From Bacillus pumilus (lineage in GTDB: Bacteria; Bacillota; Bacilli; Bacillales; Bacillaceae), in the NCBI RefSeq assembly GCF_003431975.1, contig NZ_CP027116.1, forward strand, positions 3,720,001 through 3,784,000: DNA of 64,000 bases, written 5' to 3'. A program made the position numbers and the translations under genes. Below are positions 35,395 to 44,180 of this stretch, one piece after another. The first letter of the stretch is position 1; every line of letters begins with the position of its first letter. Under the pieces are notes generated by a model. It searched no databases. It was given only the letters and a program-made list of their open reading frames with translations, and was not told the DNA's origin.

Positions 35395-35559
35395 ATGAAA
35401 ACGTATTCGATTGTGATGATCCTCATCACGCTCTGTATCATATTGGCTGTCTTTTTGATGAACCTAACAGGGGTCATGTATGGAAAAATCATCTTGGCTG
35501 TTGCCGTGGCTCTTTGCCTGACATCCATTATTCGTTTGATGGGCCTTCGAAAAAGATAA
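35395..35559 (+). CDS. 54-residue two-helix membrane protein
   Basis: Almost wholly hydrophobic: helix 1 about 5-27 (IVMILITLCIILAVFLMNLTGV), helix 2 about 30-48 (KIILAVAVALCLTSIIRLM), ending in basic RKR. The ATG at 35395 has GGGAG about 10 bases upstream; the frame upstream lies in the promoter region. A bidirectional terminator follows. Function unknown. Confidence 0.65.
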   Translation: MKTYSIVMILITLCIILAVFLMNLTGVMYGKIILAVAVALCLTSIIRLMGLRKR

Positions 35560-35561
35560 GA

Positions 35562-35590
35562 GCCGCCCTAGGGCATAGGGCGGCCTTATT
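35562..35590. terminator. Bidirectional terminator
   Basis: Stem GCCGCCCTA-gggca-TAGGGCGGC between the convergent 54-aa ORF and the DUF1304 gene. Confidence 0.9.
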
Positions 35591-35595
35591 TATGG

Positions 35596-35967
35596 CTAAA
35601 TTGCCAGGATCAGCGCAATTAATGCAAGCAGCGCTGGTACTCCTTGCTTGATGATGATTGATTTATTAGATGTCACACCACCAAATACCGCAGCGATGAT
35701 CACACAAAGAATGAAAAATAGCTGAATCATATAACCAACCGTATTCGATCCGAGAATAAGCCCCCAAATGAGTCCAGCAGCTAAGAACCCATTATAAAGC
35801 CCCTGATTGGCAAACATCACTTTTACATTTGGATCCTGTTGCAAATGCTCTGGTAGCTTAAAGGATCTTTTTGCCATTTTCGATTCCATAAAAAACATTT
35901 CTAATAACATAATGACAATGTGTTCTAATGCGACAATTCCTACTAAAATCATTGCTAAAATATTCAA
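35596..35967 (-). CDS. DUF1304 family membrane protein
   Basis: A 123-aa protein with four hydrophobic helices and the DUF1304 marks LEHIVIMLLEMFFM near 15, NQGLYNGFLAAGLIWG near 54 and GGVTSNKSIIIKQGVPALLAL near the end. Role unknown. The TTG start overlaps the stop of the upstream 87-aa gene as TTGA, so the two are translationally coupled. Confidence 0.85.
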   Translation of the reverse strand: MNILAMILVGIVALEHIVIMLLEMFFMESKMAKRSFKLPEHLQQDPNVKVMFANQGLYNGFLAAGLIWGLILGSNTVGYMIQLFFILCVIIAAVFGGVTSNKSIIIKQGVPALLALIALILAI

Positions 35968-36227
35968 TTTAGTTGATTCCTTTCTGATAGACGATCACGA
36001 ATCTCTATTTTATCCGTGTATAAATCAAAATCTTGTATTAATTCAAGTACTTCAGTAAAACGGCTTTGCGGAATGTCTTTCATTTTTCTTACACCGAATT
36101 CCTTTTTAATAAAAGCCATGATGGTATTGATATGAAGCTTTCCATGACCATCATACTCCAAATGGCTGCAAAAAGTCTGCATCGTTCCTCGAATCACTTT
36201 TAATTGCTTGGCAGTGACACAACTCAT
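35964..36227 (-). CDS. ORF6C-like small protein
   Basis: An 87-aa soluble protein. The pattern VTAKQLKVIRGTMQ...INTIMAFIKKEFGVRKMKDIPQSRFTEVLELI resembles the ORF6C domain found at the C-terminus of phage antirepressor-type proteins, here without any N-terminal DNA-binding domain. The start is uncertain because the ribosome binding site (AAAGGA) is 13 bases away. It precedes and overlaps the DUF1304 gene. Its function outside phages is unknown. Confidence 0.65.
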   Translation of the reverse strand: MSCVTAKQLKVIRGTMQTFCSHLEYDGHGKLHINTIMAFIKKEFGVRKMKDIPQSRFTEVLELIQDFDLYTDKIEIRDRLSERNQLN

Positions 36228-36397
36228 TGGTAACGCTCATCCTTTCCTGGGTTTTAACAGCTAAAAAGAACTATGAATGAAAGAAAAACTTTCCAGACTC
36301 TATTATATAATGGTTTCATTCGGATATCAAAATAAAAAGAACAGACATTCGATGAAAAAGCTGTCCTTTTCATCAAAATCAATTTCTTATCATATTA

Positions 36398-36432
36398 AAA
36401 AGCCGGATTCAGTCATAGAATCCGGCTTTCTA
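36398..36432 (-). terminator. Terminator after inhA
   Basis: Stem AAAGCCGGATTC / GAATCCGGCTTT at the end of the inhA gene. Confidence 0.92.
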
Positions 36433-36433
36433 T

Positions 36434-38815
36434 TTAGTTACTTTTAGAAATTAATACCTTTCCAACTGAACGATCCTTACTCTGTCCAACGACTTTAAAG
36501 GATAAGCCATATGTCGGTACATCGCGTCCTGCATCTGGGTTGTTTGGATTCACATAATTCTTTTTATCACTAAATGTACGAGTCGGACGAATATAGCGAT
36601 CTTCCAGCGTTAAGCCTGTTGTCGCTGTATAATCAATATTCAGCTTCGTACTTGGATTCAAAGAAAATGCTGCATCATGTACTTGGAAGCCAGTGGCAGC
36701 AATGGAGCCGTCACTCCATTTCAATACTTGTTGATCTGCATCTACTACCCCAAGGAAACCGTTCCCTGGATGATTTCCTACCCAGTTATCACTATAAGAT
36801 TGATCCACATACCACACGACCAACCCGTTATTATAACTCATGAGGCTTGCACCGCGTTTGATATGCTTTAAGCCTTTATCAACGTCAGCATAAGAGCGCC
36901 ACTCTAGTAAATAGTATTGGGCTGCGTATTGTTTTCCATTAGATTTTGAGAATCCGTTAAAAGTGAATGTAGACGTGCCCTCGGCATCATCTGACCACAC
37001 TTTCGTTCCACCTGCTGTGATATTTGCATCATCTACAAATAAGCCTGGCAGTGAATAGCCTGCATCGGTTGTATAGCGGAATTGCAGGTCGATTTTCTTC
37101 CCTGCATAAGCAGAAAGATCAAAGGCTGCATCTACCCAGCCGTCCGATGTCCCGTCAATTCCATTGCCTTCATTCGCACCTGCTTCATTTCGATCATTCG
37201 TGATGCTACCAGCAATCGTCTTCCATTGATCAGTTCCTGTTTCACGTACTTCTACATACGCATAATCATAATCTTCTTCAATATCGTACCATGCTTTAAA
37301 TGTAAGCTCTGCTTTGCTCCCCTGCGACAAATCGATACCCGTTGTCGTCATCGTCGCATTTAAATTGTCACCTGTTCCGCTGAAGTACGAATATTGTCCT
37401 TGAGCAGGCTTCGTCACGACAATCTCTTTATCTGGTAAATCTACTCGAACTGCATCATGGTTCGTTCCTTTTGTTGCTGCTTCATCAATCAGTACTGTTT
37501 TGCTTTTCTTTAATGTTTTACCATCAATGGTTTGTCCAGTAAGCCAGTTACCGCCATGCAAATTTTGAAGCATTTCTTTCGCATATGGACTAAAGCCTGT
37601 TGGTTCTGTACCAGGGACTTTACCTGCCCAGCTTCCGCTTGACATGATCGACCAGTATGAAACGGGCTCGCCGTTGCCTGTGTATTGTGTGTCATACTCA
37701 TCAGGAAGGCCAAGGTCATGTCCGAATTCATGTGTGAACACACCTGCCGCTCCATCTTCAGGCTCGATGGTGTAATCTAACGCACCTAATTTTCCACCTT
37801 GCCCGGCTTCAGATTCAGTGTTTGGAATTTCAAATACATCACCAAGTGACCAGCGGTGCGACCAAATCGCATCAGAGCCGAGTTGTCCGCCACCAGCTTC
37901 TTCACCTACGCCAGCATGAACGACCATCAAATGATCAATGATGCCGTCTGGTTCGTTATAAACGCCGTCACCATCCTTATCATATCGGTCCCATTGATCA
38001 TAATCACCGAGATCAATGTTCGGGTCATTTGCTGCAGCTTCGAGGGCTTCTTTCACCAATTCACGCGGTCTGCCATCACTGCCTGATTCGTCAGGTACGT
38101 TCCCGCCATAATAAGCAGCTTCATGCTTCGCTGTATACCAGCCAGCAACTTTTCCACTGACCGTGTAACTGCCGCCAGACTGCTTCTCATAATATTGCTT
38201 CATGGATACTTTTCGTTTCCCATCTGGACCGATGTAGCCATTTTTTCCGAAAAGCATGTCTTGATAGTGCTGCTGATCGTACTTGTCATAGTACATATCA
38301 GTCTCTTCTTTTTTAATACTATTATGCTTATAATCTTTAAAATCTACTAATAAAACCAATACCTTATCATTGCGAACGTCGCCTTTATATTTTTCCTTTT
38401 TGACCGGTTTTACTTGTTTACCTTCTTTTCCTTTATGCTTATTTAACTTTTTCTTTTTAGCTAGTTTGTTATGTACGTCTTGTTTGTATTCTTTCAGGAA
38501 TTCAGGCTCTTCTGTTAAGGTGCTGGCACTTTGTTTCATGGCAGATTCTTCTTTTTTCTTTAGATAGTTCTTTAATGCTTTTTGGGTTTCTGCCTCATTG
38601 GCATTCTTTTTGATCTTTCCTTGTTTTTTCAAGGCTTTGATGAGACGGTCTTCATTCACGACACTTGCGTCAAATGGAATACCTGAGTAATGACCGCCAT
38701 CTGAGGATGTTGATTTCTCTGTGGTGTGGGCAGATAGAGGGGTGCTGAAAGCTGTCAATGTGCCTAAACTGAGGACAGCTGTTAATGCAACGCTCGTCCA
38801 TTTCCATTTTTTCAT
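36434..38815 (-). CDS. inhA: Immune inhibitor A, secreted M6 metalloprotease
   Basis: A 793-aa exported zinc protease. It has a Sec signal peptide (residues 1-29, core VALTAVLSLGTLTAF), a charged Lys-rich propeptide (about 30-145) and the M6 catalytic domain, with the zinc motif HEFGHDLGLPDEYD near 363 and Met-turn region YWSIMSSGSW. A C-terminal VEG/MAM-like beta region from about 480 is followed by the catalytic-domain tail. The family degrades antimicrobial peptides and host or matrix proteins in the B. cereus group, and related genes occur in other Bacillus. ATG start with GGGAGGAA upstream. Single gene with its own terminator; the propeptide suggests activation after secretion. Confidence 0.95.
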   Translation of the reverse strand: MKKWKWTSVALTAVLSLGTLTAFSTPLSAHTTEKSTSSDGGHYSGIPFDASVVNEDRLIKALKKQGKIKKNANEAETQKALKNYLKKKEESAMKQSASTLTEEPEFLKEYKQDVHNKLAKKKKLNKHKGKEGKQVKPVKKEKYKGDVRNDKVLVLLVDFKDYKHNSIKKEETDMYYDKYDQQHYQDMLFGKNGYIGPDGKRKVSMKQYYEKQSGGSYTVSGKVAGWYTAKHEAAYYGGNVPDESGSDGRPRELVKEALEAAANDPNIDLGDYDQWDRYDKDGDGVYNEPDGIIDHLMVVHAGVGEEAGGGQLGSDAIWSHRWSLGDVFEIPNTESEAGQGGKLGALDYTIEPEDGAAGVFTHEFGHDLGLPDEYDTQYTGNGEPVSYWSIMSSGSWAGKVPGTEPTGFSPYAKEMLQNLHGGNWLTGQTIDGKTLKKSKTVLIDEAATKGTNHDAVRVDLPDKEIVVTKPAQGQYSYFSGTGDNLNATMTTTGIDLSQGSKAELTFKAWYDIEEDYDYAYVEVRETGTDQWKTIAGSITNDRNEAGANEGNGIDGTSDGWVDAAFDLSAYAGKKIDLQFRYTTDAGYSLPGLFVDDANITAGGTKVWSDDAEGTSTFTFNGFSKSNGKQYAAQYYLLEWRSYADVDKGLKHIKRGASLMSYNNGLVVWYVDQSYSDNWVGNHPGNGFLGVVDADQQVLKWSDGSIAATGFQVHDAAFSLNPSTKLNIDYTATTGLTLEDRYIRPTRTFSDKKNYVNPNNPDAGRDVPTYGLSFKVVGQSKDRSVGKVLISKSN

Positions 38816-38965
38816 CTTAGTTCCTCCCTAATTTGGTAATAAATAATATCTCATTCTAGCATATTCCAATATAGTTAAGTCGAAAAATAATTTATTTTCA
38901 GAAATTTTGTGGAAAATGCACAATACGGAAATGAAAAGGGCGGAACAAGGTGTCGAAAATAAAAG

Positions 38966-38998
38966 AACCCTAGACGATATCCGCCTAGGGTGTTTGTT
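38966..38998 (-). terminator. Terminator after the monooxygenase gene
   Basis: Stem ACCCTAG / CTAGGGT with an inner complementary part and a T-rich run on the minus strand. Confidence 0.85.
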
Positions 38999-39004
38999 GT
39001 TTTA

Positions 39005-39298
39005 CTATGAAAGTTGTTCGCCTTTAAAGGCAACAACATCAAGTGGAGCGGCTAAGAATTCTTTTGCCTTCGCGACGAAAGCTTGGAAATGTGCACTTGT
39101 ATTATGGCTCTGAACCGCTGCTTCATCTTTCCACACTTCTACCATTAAAAAGGTATTTTCCTTTTCTGTATCCTTGAACAGCTTGTACGATACATTACCT
39201 TCTTCCGCTTGTGAAGCTTTCATTAATGCGTTGATTTCTTCTAGAAATTCGTTTTCTTTTTCTGGATGAATGGTCATCCCTGCATGAGTAATAATCAT
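39005..39298 (-). CDS. Antibiotic biosynthesis monooxygenase (ABM) domain protein
   Basis: A 97-aa dimeric alpha-beta barrel protein. Family features are MTIHPEKENEFL, YKLFKDTEKENTFLMVEVWKDEAA and SAHFQAFVAK. Relatives include quinol monooxygenase YgiN and haem-degrading proteins; substrate not inferable. The ATG at 39298 has AAAGGAG eight bases upstream. It is 25 bases downstream of the ydgI-like nitroreductase, so they probably share an operon under the MarR regulator, consistent with a quinone or electrophile defence role. Confidence 0.87.
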   Translation of the reverse strand: MIITHAGMTIHPEKENEFLEEINALMKASQAEEGNVSYKLFKDTEKENTFLMVEVWKDEAAVQSHNTSAHFQAFVAKAKEFLAAPLDVVAFKGEQLS

Positions 39299-39323
39299 AT
39301 AATCGTCTCCTTTTGAAATGATA

Positions 39324-39962
39324 TTATTTCCACTCTGTAATACGATCAATCGGTAAGCGGTAAGATGCATAACCTTCGTCAGCAGCTTTCCCAATTGATA
39401 GAAGCATTACTGGTACATAACGTTCTTTATCCCAGCCAAATGCTTCAGCGATGACTTCTTTATCAAAACCGCCAATTGGATTCGTATCATAGCCGTGTGC
39501 ACGTGCTGCAAGCATAAGCTGCATAGACACAATTCCACCGTCAATTAAGATTGTTTCGCGATTAACTTGCTCTGGAAGAACTTCAAAGTGTGCAGTTAGT
39601 GCAGCAATTTGTCTTTCTTTCACTTCTTGCGGCATGTAGCCATTCTCTACTGCTTTTGAATAAATTTCATCTAAGTATTCATTGCTTTGCATATCTGCAA
39701 ATACAGCAATGACAGCAGCTGATGTTGATACTTGTGTTTGGTTAAATTTCGCAAGTGGAGCAAGCTTTTCTTTTCCTTCTGGGCTGTCAATGACCATGAA
39801 GCGCCATGGCTGTGCATTCACTGATGATGGTGCAGTAGTTGCTTCTTCTAGAATCTCTGTCATTTCTTCTTTGCTGATTTTCACAGCTGGGTCATAGTTA
39901 CGAATCGAGCGGCGCCCTTTCATAATGTCCATAAAATCGTTTGTTTTTAATGTTGTAGCCAT
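39324..39962 (-). CDS. ydgI: FMN-dependent nitroreductase (YdgI-like)
   Basis: A 212-aa flavoprotein of the NADH/nitroreductase family, close to B. subtilis YdgI in sequence as I recall it. FMN-binding features: RRSIRNYDP near 17, TTAPSSVNAQPWRF near 43-56, and a late GKAADEGYASYRLP. Probably reduces quinones or nitroaromatics with NAD(P)H. ATG with AAAGGAG upstream. It follows the MarR gene by 14 bases. Confidence 0.92.
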   Translation of the reverse strand: MATTLKTNDFMDIMKGRRSIRNYDPAVKISKEEMTEILEEATTAPSSVNAQPWRFMVIDSPEGKEKLAPLAKFNQTQVSTSAAVIAVFADMQSNEYLDEIYSKAVENGYMPQEVKERQIAALTAHFEVLPEQVNRETILIDGGIVSMQLMLAARAHGYDTNPIGGFDKEVIAEAFGWDKERYVPVMLLSIGKAADEGYASYRLPIDRITEWK

Positions 39963-39976
39963 GTTGAAACACTCCT

Positions 39977-40414
39977 TTAGGTTGTTTGAATCTTTCCGAT
40001 GTTTTGTTGGATACGGGTGAGCACATCAGTGAGAAGCTTTCGTTCTTCTTCACTTACGTTCTCAAGCATTTCTGAGATAAATCGCTCTTTTTCTTTTTTA
40101 GAAGCTTCGATTCTTGTTCGGCCTTCGTCTGTCAAACGAACAAGTGTGACTCTATTATCTTCTGGCTTTCTTCTGCGCGTGACCATTCCTTTTGTTTCTA
40201 GCTGTTTTAAGTGACGCGTCACAGCCGCACTATCAATATTTACTTTTTTCTGCAAATCTGATTGGCTGATTTCGTCAGCTTGAAATAACAGCGATAGCAA
40301 CTCTAGTCTTGATTGGCTGATGCCCGTGCATGCTTCGAACTTCACACCCATCATACGGTTCACGCACTGCAAACGGTATAAAACCTCTGCTTCTTCAGAG
40401 CAAAATGCAGTCAA
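39977..40414 (-). CDS. ydgJ: MarR-family regulator (YdgJ-like)
   Basis: A 145-aa winged-helix protein. The HTH is at about 45-75 (SQSDLQKKVNIDSAAVTRHLKQLETKGMV) followed by the wing RRRKPEDNRVTLVRLTDEG. Cysteines near residues 5, 17 and 28 could sense electrophiles. It sits before ydgI exactly as in B. subtilis. The TTG at 40414 is six bases after AGAGGGG; the ATG at 40420 abuts that site and is less likely. Two tandem palindromes at 40449-40475 are probable operators for autoregulation. Confidence 0.88.
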   Translation of the reverse strand: MTAFCSEEAEVLYRLQCVNRMMGVKFEACTGISQSRLELLSLLFQADEISQSDLQKKVNIDSAAVTRHLKQLETKGMVTRRRKPEDNRVTLVRLTDEGRTRIEASKKEKERFISEMLENVSEEERKLLTDVLTRIQQNIGKIQTT

Positions 40415-40443
40415 TGCCATCCCCTCTTTTCTATTTCAGATCA

Positions 40444-40480
40444 ATTAGTTGATATATCAATCATTGACTCGTCAACTAAT
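40444..40480. promoter_or_regulatory. Tandem palindromic operators of the MarR gene
   Basis: Two 12-bp palindromes, TTGATATATCAA (40449-40460) and TTGACTCGTCAA (40464-40475), with centres 15 bp apart. They are enclosed by ATTAGTTGA (40444-40452) and TCAACTAAT (40472-40480). The arrangement fits two MarR dimers covering the ydgJ promoter. Confidence 0.72.
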
Positions 40481-40617
40481 ATACACCCATTGTTTGATGA
40501 TTGCAAGAGGTTTGTTTCATAAAGTGAAATTTTTTATATCAATAGAAAAAGACGAGCTGAACGCACGCCTTATGATCATGTTGAACCTGCATAATAACTA
40601 ATAAGTCCAATCATCAT

Positions 40618-40659
40618 TTATACAGCAAAAATGTAGAGAATGAGTTTGAGCATTTTCAT
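40618..40659 (-). CDS. 13-codon hydrophobic ORF, possibly an interrupted small membrane peptide
   Basis: ATG at 40659 with AGAGGAG six bases upstream; product MKMLKLILYIFAV, then TAA. Directly after the TAA the same frame continues MMIGLISYYAGST to a TGA at 40571-40573. Read through, it would be one 27-residue membrane peptide. It lies in the 330-bp gap between the pdp terminator and ydgJ, a region otherwise without genes. Either a tiny peptide, a nonsense-mutated small gene, or chance. Confidence 0.4.
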   Translation of the reverse strand: MKMLKLILYIFAV

Positions 40660-40711
40660 TGATATCTCCTCTTTTTTTACTGACTAAAAATGAAGAAATC
40701 ATTACATAAAA

Positions 40712-40744
40712 AAGGACAAAAGCGAATTGAATCACTTTTGCCCA
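40712..40744 (-). terminator. Terminator after pdp
   Basis: Stem GGGCAAAAGTG / CGCTTTTGTCC on the minus strand with a T-run, starting about 10 bases after the stop. Confidence 0.85.
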
Positions 40745-40750
40745 TTTCTT

Positions 40751-42052
40751 TTATTCTGTAATAACCGTGTGGATCAACGTTGGTGCATCGGCATGATCTG
40801 CGATGCGGATGTTGTCATAAATTTTCTCCATAACATTCGCAACATCTTCACGATTCGTATGAAGCGTCACCAATGAATCCCCTTTTTCAACACGATCGCC
40901 GACTTTTTTGTTTAGCATAATGCCGACAGATAGGTCGATATCGTCCTCTTTTGTTGCACGTCCTGCTCCAAGAATCATCGCTGCAACACCGATTTCGTCT
41001 GCGACGATTTCAGCAACCACACCTGACTCTTTTGCAGGAACTTCGATTTGATAAGGTGCTTGCGGTAGTTTTTCCGGCTGATCTACAATCGAGCCGTCTC
41101 CACCTTGATTTTCTAAGAATTCCTTGAATTTCTCAAGTGCTTTGCCGTTTTTCATGACTTCAATTAGCTTTTCTCTTGCTTCATCAAGTGTCTCTGCTTT
41201 TTTCGCAAGAACAACCATTTGACTTCCTAATGTGAGCACAAGCTCGTTTAAGTCTTCAGGGCCTTCGCCTCTTAGCGTGTCAATCGCTTCTTTCACCTCA
41301 AGGGAATTTCCAATCGCTAATCCTAGCGGCTGAGACATATCTGAAATGACAGCCATCGTTTGTCTGCCTACGTTGTTTCCAATGCGAACCATTGCTTTTG
41401 CAAGCTTCTCAGAATCTTCAGGTGTTTTCATGAAAGCACCTGCACCTGTTTTCACATCAAGTACGATTGCATCTGCACCAGCAGCAATCTTCTTACTCAT
41501 AATAGAGCTTGCAATGAGCGGGATCGAGTTAACGGTACCTGTCACGTCACGAAGCGCATAAAGCTTTTTATCAGCTGGTGTCAGGTTGCCGGATTGCCCA
41601 ATGACCGCTACTTTATGACGGTTCACGAGCTCGATAAATTCGTCTTTTGTAATTTCTACGTGGAAGCCTTTGACCGCTTCAAGCTTGTCCACTGTACCGC
41701 CTGTATGTCCAAGACCACGCCCAGACATTTTTGCAACAGGTACATCAAGTGCAGCCACAAGAGGAGCAAGTACAAGCGTTGTTGTATCACCTACACCGCC
41801 TGTTGAGTGCTTGTCTACTTTTATGCCGTCAATGGCAGACAGGTCAATCGTGTCTCCTGAGTTCGCCATAGCGAGCGTTAAGTCCGCACGTTCTTGATCC
41901 GTCATATCTTGGAAGAAAATCGCCATAGCCAAGGCACTTGCTTGGTAGTCAGGAATTGTTCCGTCCGTATATCCTTTGACAAAGAAAGAAATTTCCTCAG
42001 AAGATAATTCTTTTCCGTCACGTTTTTTCGCAATGATATCTACCATTCTCAT
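40751..42052 (-). CDS. pdp: Pyrimidine-nucleoside phosphorylase
   Basis: A 433-aa dimeric enzyme that phosphorolyses uridine, thymidine and deoxyuridine to the base and (deoxy)ribose-1-phosphate. The family signature [18 protein letters not shown] is near 107-124; KHSTGGVGD near 81 and [21 protein letters not shown] near 155 are active-site blocks. The start ([10 protein letters not shown]) follows the B. subtilis protein; in-frame ATG and GTG codons at 42064 and 42061 lie closer to the AAAAAAGGA site, so the start is uncertain by four codons. Third gene of the deoC-nupC-pdp operon. Confidence 0.95.
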   Translation of the reverse strand: MRMVDIIAKKRDGKELSSEEISFFVKGYTDGTIPDYQASALAMAIFFQDMTDQERADLTLAMANSGDTIDLSAIDGIKVDKHSTGGVGDTTTLVLAPLVAALDVPVAKMSGRGLGHTGGTVDKLEAVKGFHVEITKDEFIELVNRHKVAVIGQSGNLTPADKKLYALRDVTGTVNSIPLIASSIMSKKIAAGADAIVLDVKTGAGAFMKTPEDSEKLAKAMVRIGNNVGRQTMAVISDMSQPLGLAIGNSLEVKEAIDTLRGEGPEDLNELVLTLGSQMVVLAKKAETLDEAREKLIEVMKNGKALEKFKEFLENQGGDGSIVDQPEKLPQAPYQIEVPAKESGVVAEIVADEIGVAAMILGAGRATKEDDIDLSVGIMLNKKVGDRVEKGDSLVTLHTNREDVANVMEKIYDNIRIADHADAPTLIHTVITE

Positions 42053-42077
42053 TGTTTTCACCATTCCTTTTTTTAAA

Positions 42078-43259
42078 TTAGTAAATCAAACCGACAACGC
42101 CTGCTGTTAAGAAGCTGACAAGTGTTGCACCGAATAACAGCTTTAATCCAAAGCGTGCAACAACGTTCCCTTGCTTTTCGTTTAAGCCTTTGACTGCTCC
42201 AGCAATAATACCGATAGAAGAGAAGTTCGCAAATGACACAAGGAATACAGAAATAATCGCTTCTGTACGAGCAGAGAAATGCAAGCCATCTCCAGATAGT
42301 GCGAGCATTGCTACAAATTCGTTGGACACCATTTTGGTTGCCATAATGCTTCCTGCTTGTACCGCTTCGCTCCAAGGAACACCGACAAGGAAAGCAAATG
42401 GAGCAAATACATATCCAAGTACATCTTGGAAAGAAACACCGATGACCGCTGTAAAGATTCCATTAATCATCGCAATTAATGCAACGAATCCAATCAACAT
42501 CGCAGCAACAACAATTGCTACTTTGAAACCGTCCATAATATATTCGCCAAGCATTTCGAAGAAGGATTGTCTTTCTTCCTCGACGACTTCAAGCATGTCT
42601 TCGTCCTTAGCTACTTCATATGGATTGATAATAGACGCGATAATAAATCCACCAAATAGGTTCAGCACAAGTGCTGTGACCACGTACTCTGGTTTAATCA
42701 TTTGCATATACGCACCAACAATGGACATCGATACCGTCGACATTGCAGATGCACATAATGTATAAAGACGCTGCTGAGGTAATAATCCAAGCTGTTTCTT
42801 AATAGAAATAAACACTTCTGATTGTCCTAAAATCGCAGACGCGACTGCGTTGTAAGATTCTAGTTTCCCCATACCGTTTACTTTACTAAGCAAATAGCCG
42901 ATTCCGCGAACGATAAGCGGAAGGATACGCCAATGCTGCAAGATACCGATCAATGCCGAAATAAAAACGATCGGCAGTAGGACGTTGATGAAGAAAGTTG
43001 ACGCTTTATCATTCATTAAACCGCCAAATACGAAGTTGATTCCTTCACCAGCATAGCCTAGGAGCATTTGGAATCCTTTAGCAAAGCCTCCAACTAGGAA
43101 GTTCCCAACACCTGTATTGAGCAGAATATAACCTAAAATAAATTGCAGTACAATCATGACAATGACTGGACGGAATTTTACTCGTTTCTTCCCGTTACTA
43201 GCCAGCCATGCAATGGCGAGAATCACTAGCAAACCGATGATACCAATGACGTATTTCAT
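42078..43259 (-). CDS. nupC: Concentrative nucleoside transporter NupC
   Basis: A 393-aa integral membrane proton-coupled pyrimidine nucleoside importer with about ten helices. Family signatures: [12 protein letters not shown] near 147, and [30 protein letters not shown] near 320-350. Between deoC and pdp as in B. subtilis; 25 bases upstream of pdp. Confidence 0.94.
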   Translation of the reverse strand: MKYVIGIIGLLVILAIAWLASNGKKRVKFRPVIVMIVLQFILGYILLNTGVGNFLVGGFAKGFQMLLGYAGEGINFVFGGLMNDKASTFFINVLLPIVFISALIGILQHWRILPLIVRGIGYLLSKVNGMGKLESYNAVASAILGQSEVFISIKKQLGLLPQQRLYTLCASAMSTVSMSIVGAYMQMIKPEYVVTALVLNLFGGFIIASIINPYEVAKDEDMLEVVEEERQSFFEMLGEYIMDGFKVAIVVAAMLIGFVALIAMINGIFTAVIGVSFQDVLGYVFAPFAFLVGVPWSEAVQAGSIMATKMVSNEFVAMLALSGDGLHFSARTEAIISVFLVSFANFSSIGIIAGAVKGLNEKQGNVVARFGLKLLFGATLVSFLTAGVVGLIY

Positions 43260-43275
43260 GTTTTTCCTCCTCGAA

Positions 43276-43289
43276 TGAATTCGTTTACA
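43276..43289. promoter_or_regulatory. Possible cre site upstream of nupC
   Basis: TGAATTCGTTTACA fits the CcpA cre consensus in 12 of 14 positions on either strand. It lies 17 bases before the nupC start, within the deoC-nupC intergenic space. The deo operon of B. subtilis is under CcpA control. Confidence 0.45.
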
Positions 43290-43425
43290 TTAATGCGCTT
43301 GTACGGAACAAACCCTATTTCGTAAACAAAGTGCGGAAGAAATTCCCATAATTGAAACCCTTCCGCATATAACTTTTTCATCATTTATGAGTCACGAATG
43401 TTATCCTACCATAGGATCGTAAGAA

Positions 43426-44097
43426 TTAATAGTCTTTCGAAGGAGCTGATTGATCCCCTTTGATAATGGAAACGCCTGCACTTGCACCAATACGGGTAGC
43501 GCCTGCAGCTGTCATTGCTTCAACGTCTTCTTTTGTTCTTACGCCGCCTGATGCTTTTACACCAATGTCAGGTCCAACTGTTTTACGCATTAATGCGATA
43601 TCCTCAGCTGTTGCACCGCCTGTACTAAATCCAGTCGATGTTTTCACAAAATCAGCGCCAGCTTTCACTGAAAGCTCACAAGCTTTGACTTTCTCTTCAT
43701 CAGTAAGTAAACATGTTTCAATAATAACTTTCACTAATGCTTTGCCTTTGGCTGCGTCTACAACTGCACGAATATCTTGTTCAACCACATCATATTCGCT
43801 GTCTTTCAATGCCGCAACGTTGATGACCATGTCCACTTCTGTTGCACCGTTTTCAATCGCATCCTTTGTTTCGAAAGCTTTCACCGCTGTTGTGTTAGCG
43901 CCTAATGGGAAACCGATGACTGTACAAACATCAACACCTGTTCCTGCTAGTTCTTTCGACGCAAGAGATACCCAAGTTGGATTCACGCAAACAGATGCAA
44001 ATTGATGAGTCTTTGCTTCTTCAAGTAACTGCATAATGGCAGCTCTAGATGTATCTGGTTTTAGTGCTGTATGATCAATGAGCTTTGCTATCGTCAT
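43426..44097 (-). CDS. deoC: Deoxyribose-phosphate aldolase
   Basis: A 223-aa class I aldolase splitting 2-deoxyribose-5-phosphate to acetaldehyde and glyceraldehyde-3-phosphate. The Schiff-base lysine is in VKTSTGFS near 155 and the second catalytic lysine in GVKASGGVR near 183. First gene of the deoxynucleoside operon, behind a DeoR-controlled promoter; dra in older B. subtilis naming. Confidence 0.96.
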   Translation of the reverse strand: MTIAKLIDHTALKPDTSRAAIMQLLEEAKTHQFASVCVNPTWVSLASKELAGTGVDVCTVIGFPLGANTTAVKAFETKDAIENGATEVDMVINVAALKDSEYDVVEQDIRAVVDAAKGKALVKVIIETCLLTDEEKVKACELSVKAGADFVKTSTGFSTGGATAEDIALMRKTVGPDIGVKASGGVRTKEDVEAMTAAGATRIGASAGVSIIKGDQSAPSKDY

Positions 44098-44128
44098 GCT
44101 TACACTTCCTTTTAATTATGATACTTTT

Positions 44129-44180
44129 ATCATATATGAGGAATGAACAATTGTAAACATAGTTATGAAATTTTGTTCAT
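44129..44180 (-). promoter_or_regulatory. deoC promoter with DeoR operator
   Basis: On the minus strand: -35 TTTACA (44152-44157), a 17-base spacer, -10 TATGAT (44129-44134). Upstream of the -35 lies the dyad ATGAA...TTCAT (44165-44180), and a further half site TTGTTCAT occurs in the spacer (44143-44150). A palindrome plus a repeated half site between -35 and -10 is the arrangement described for DeoR in B. subtilis. Confidence 0.8.

Noticed and set aside
35964..36227. Interpretation of the ORF6C-like gene as evidence of a prophage remnant.
   Set aside because: No integrase, portal, capsid, lysis or att-like repeats nearby; a single small gene with normal surroundings is not enough.
42190..42765. 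Long open frame on the plus strand opposite nupC (191 codons).
   Set aside because: Antisense shadow of a hydrophobic membrane protein gene: the translation is Thr/Ala/Ser/Ile-rich low complexity and no ribosome binding site precedes it.
43460..44005. Open frame on the plus strand opposite deoC (181 codons).
   Set aside because: Same reason: complementary-strand shadow of a strongly codon-biased gene, with no start signal and no family features.
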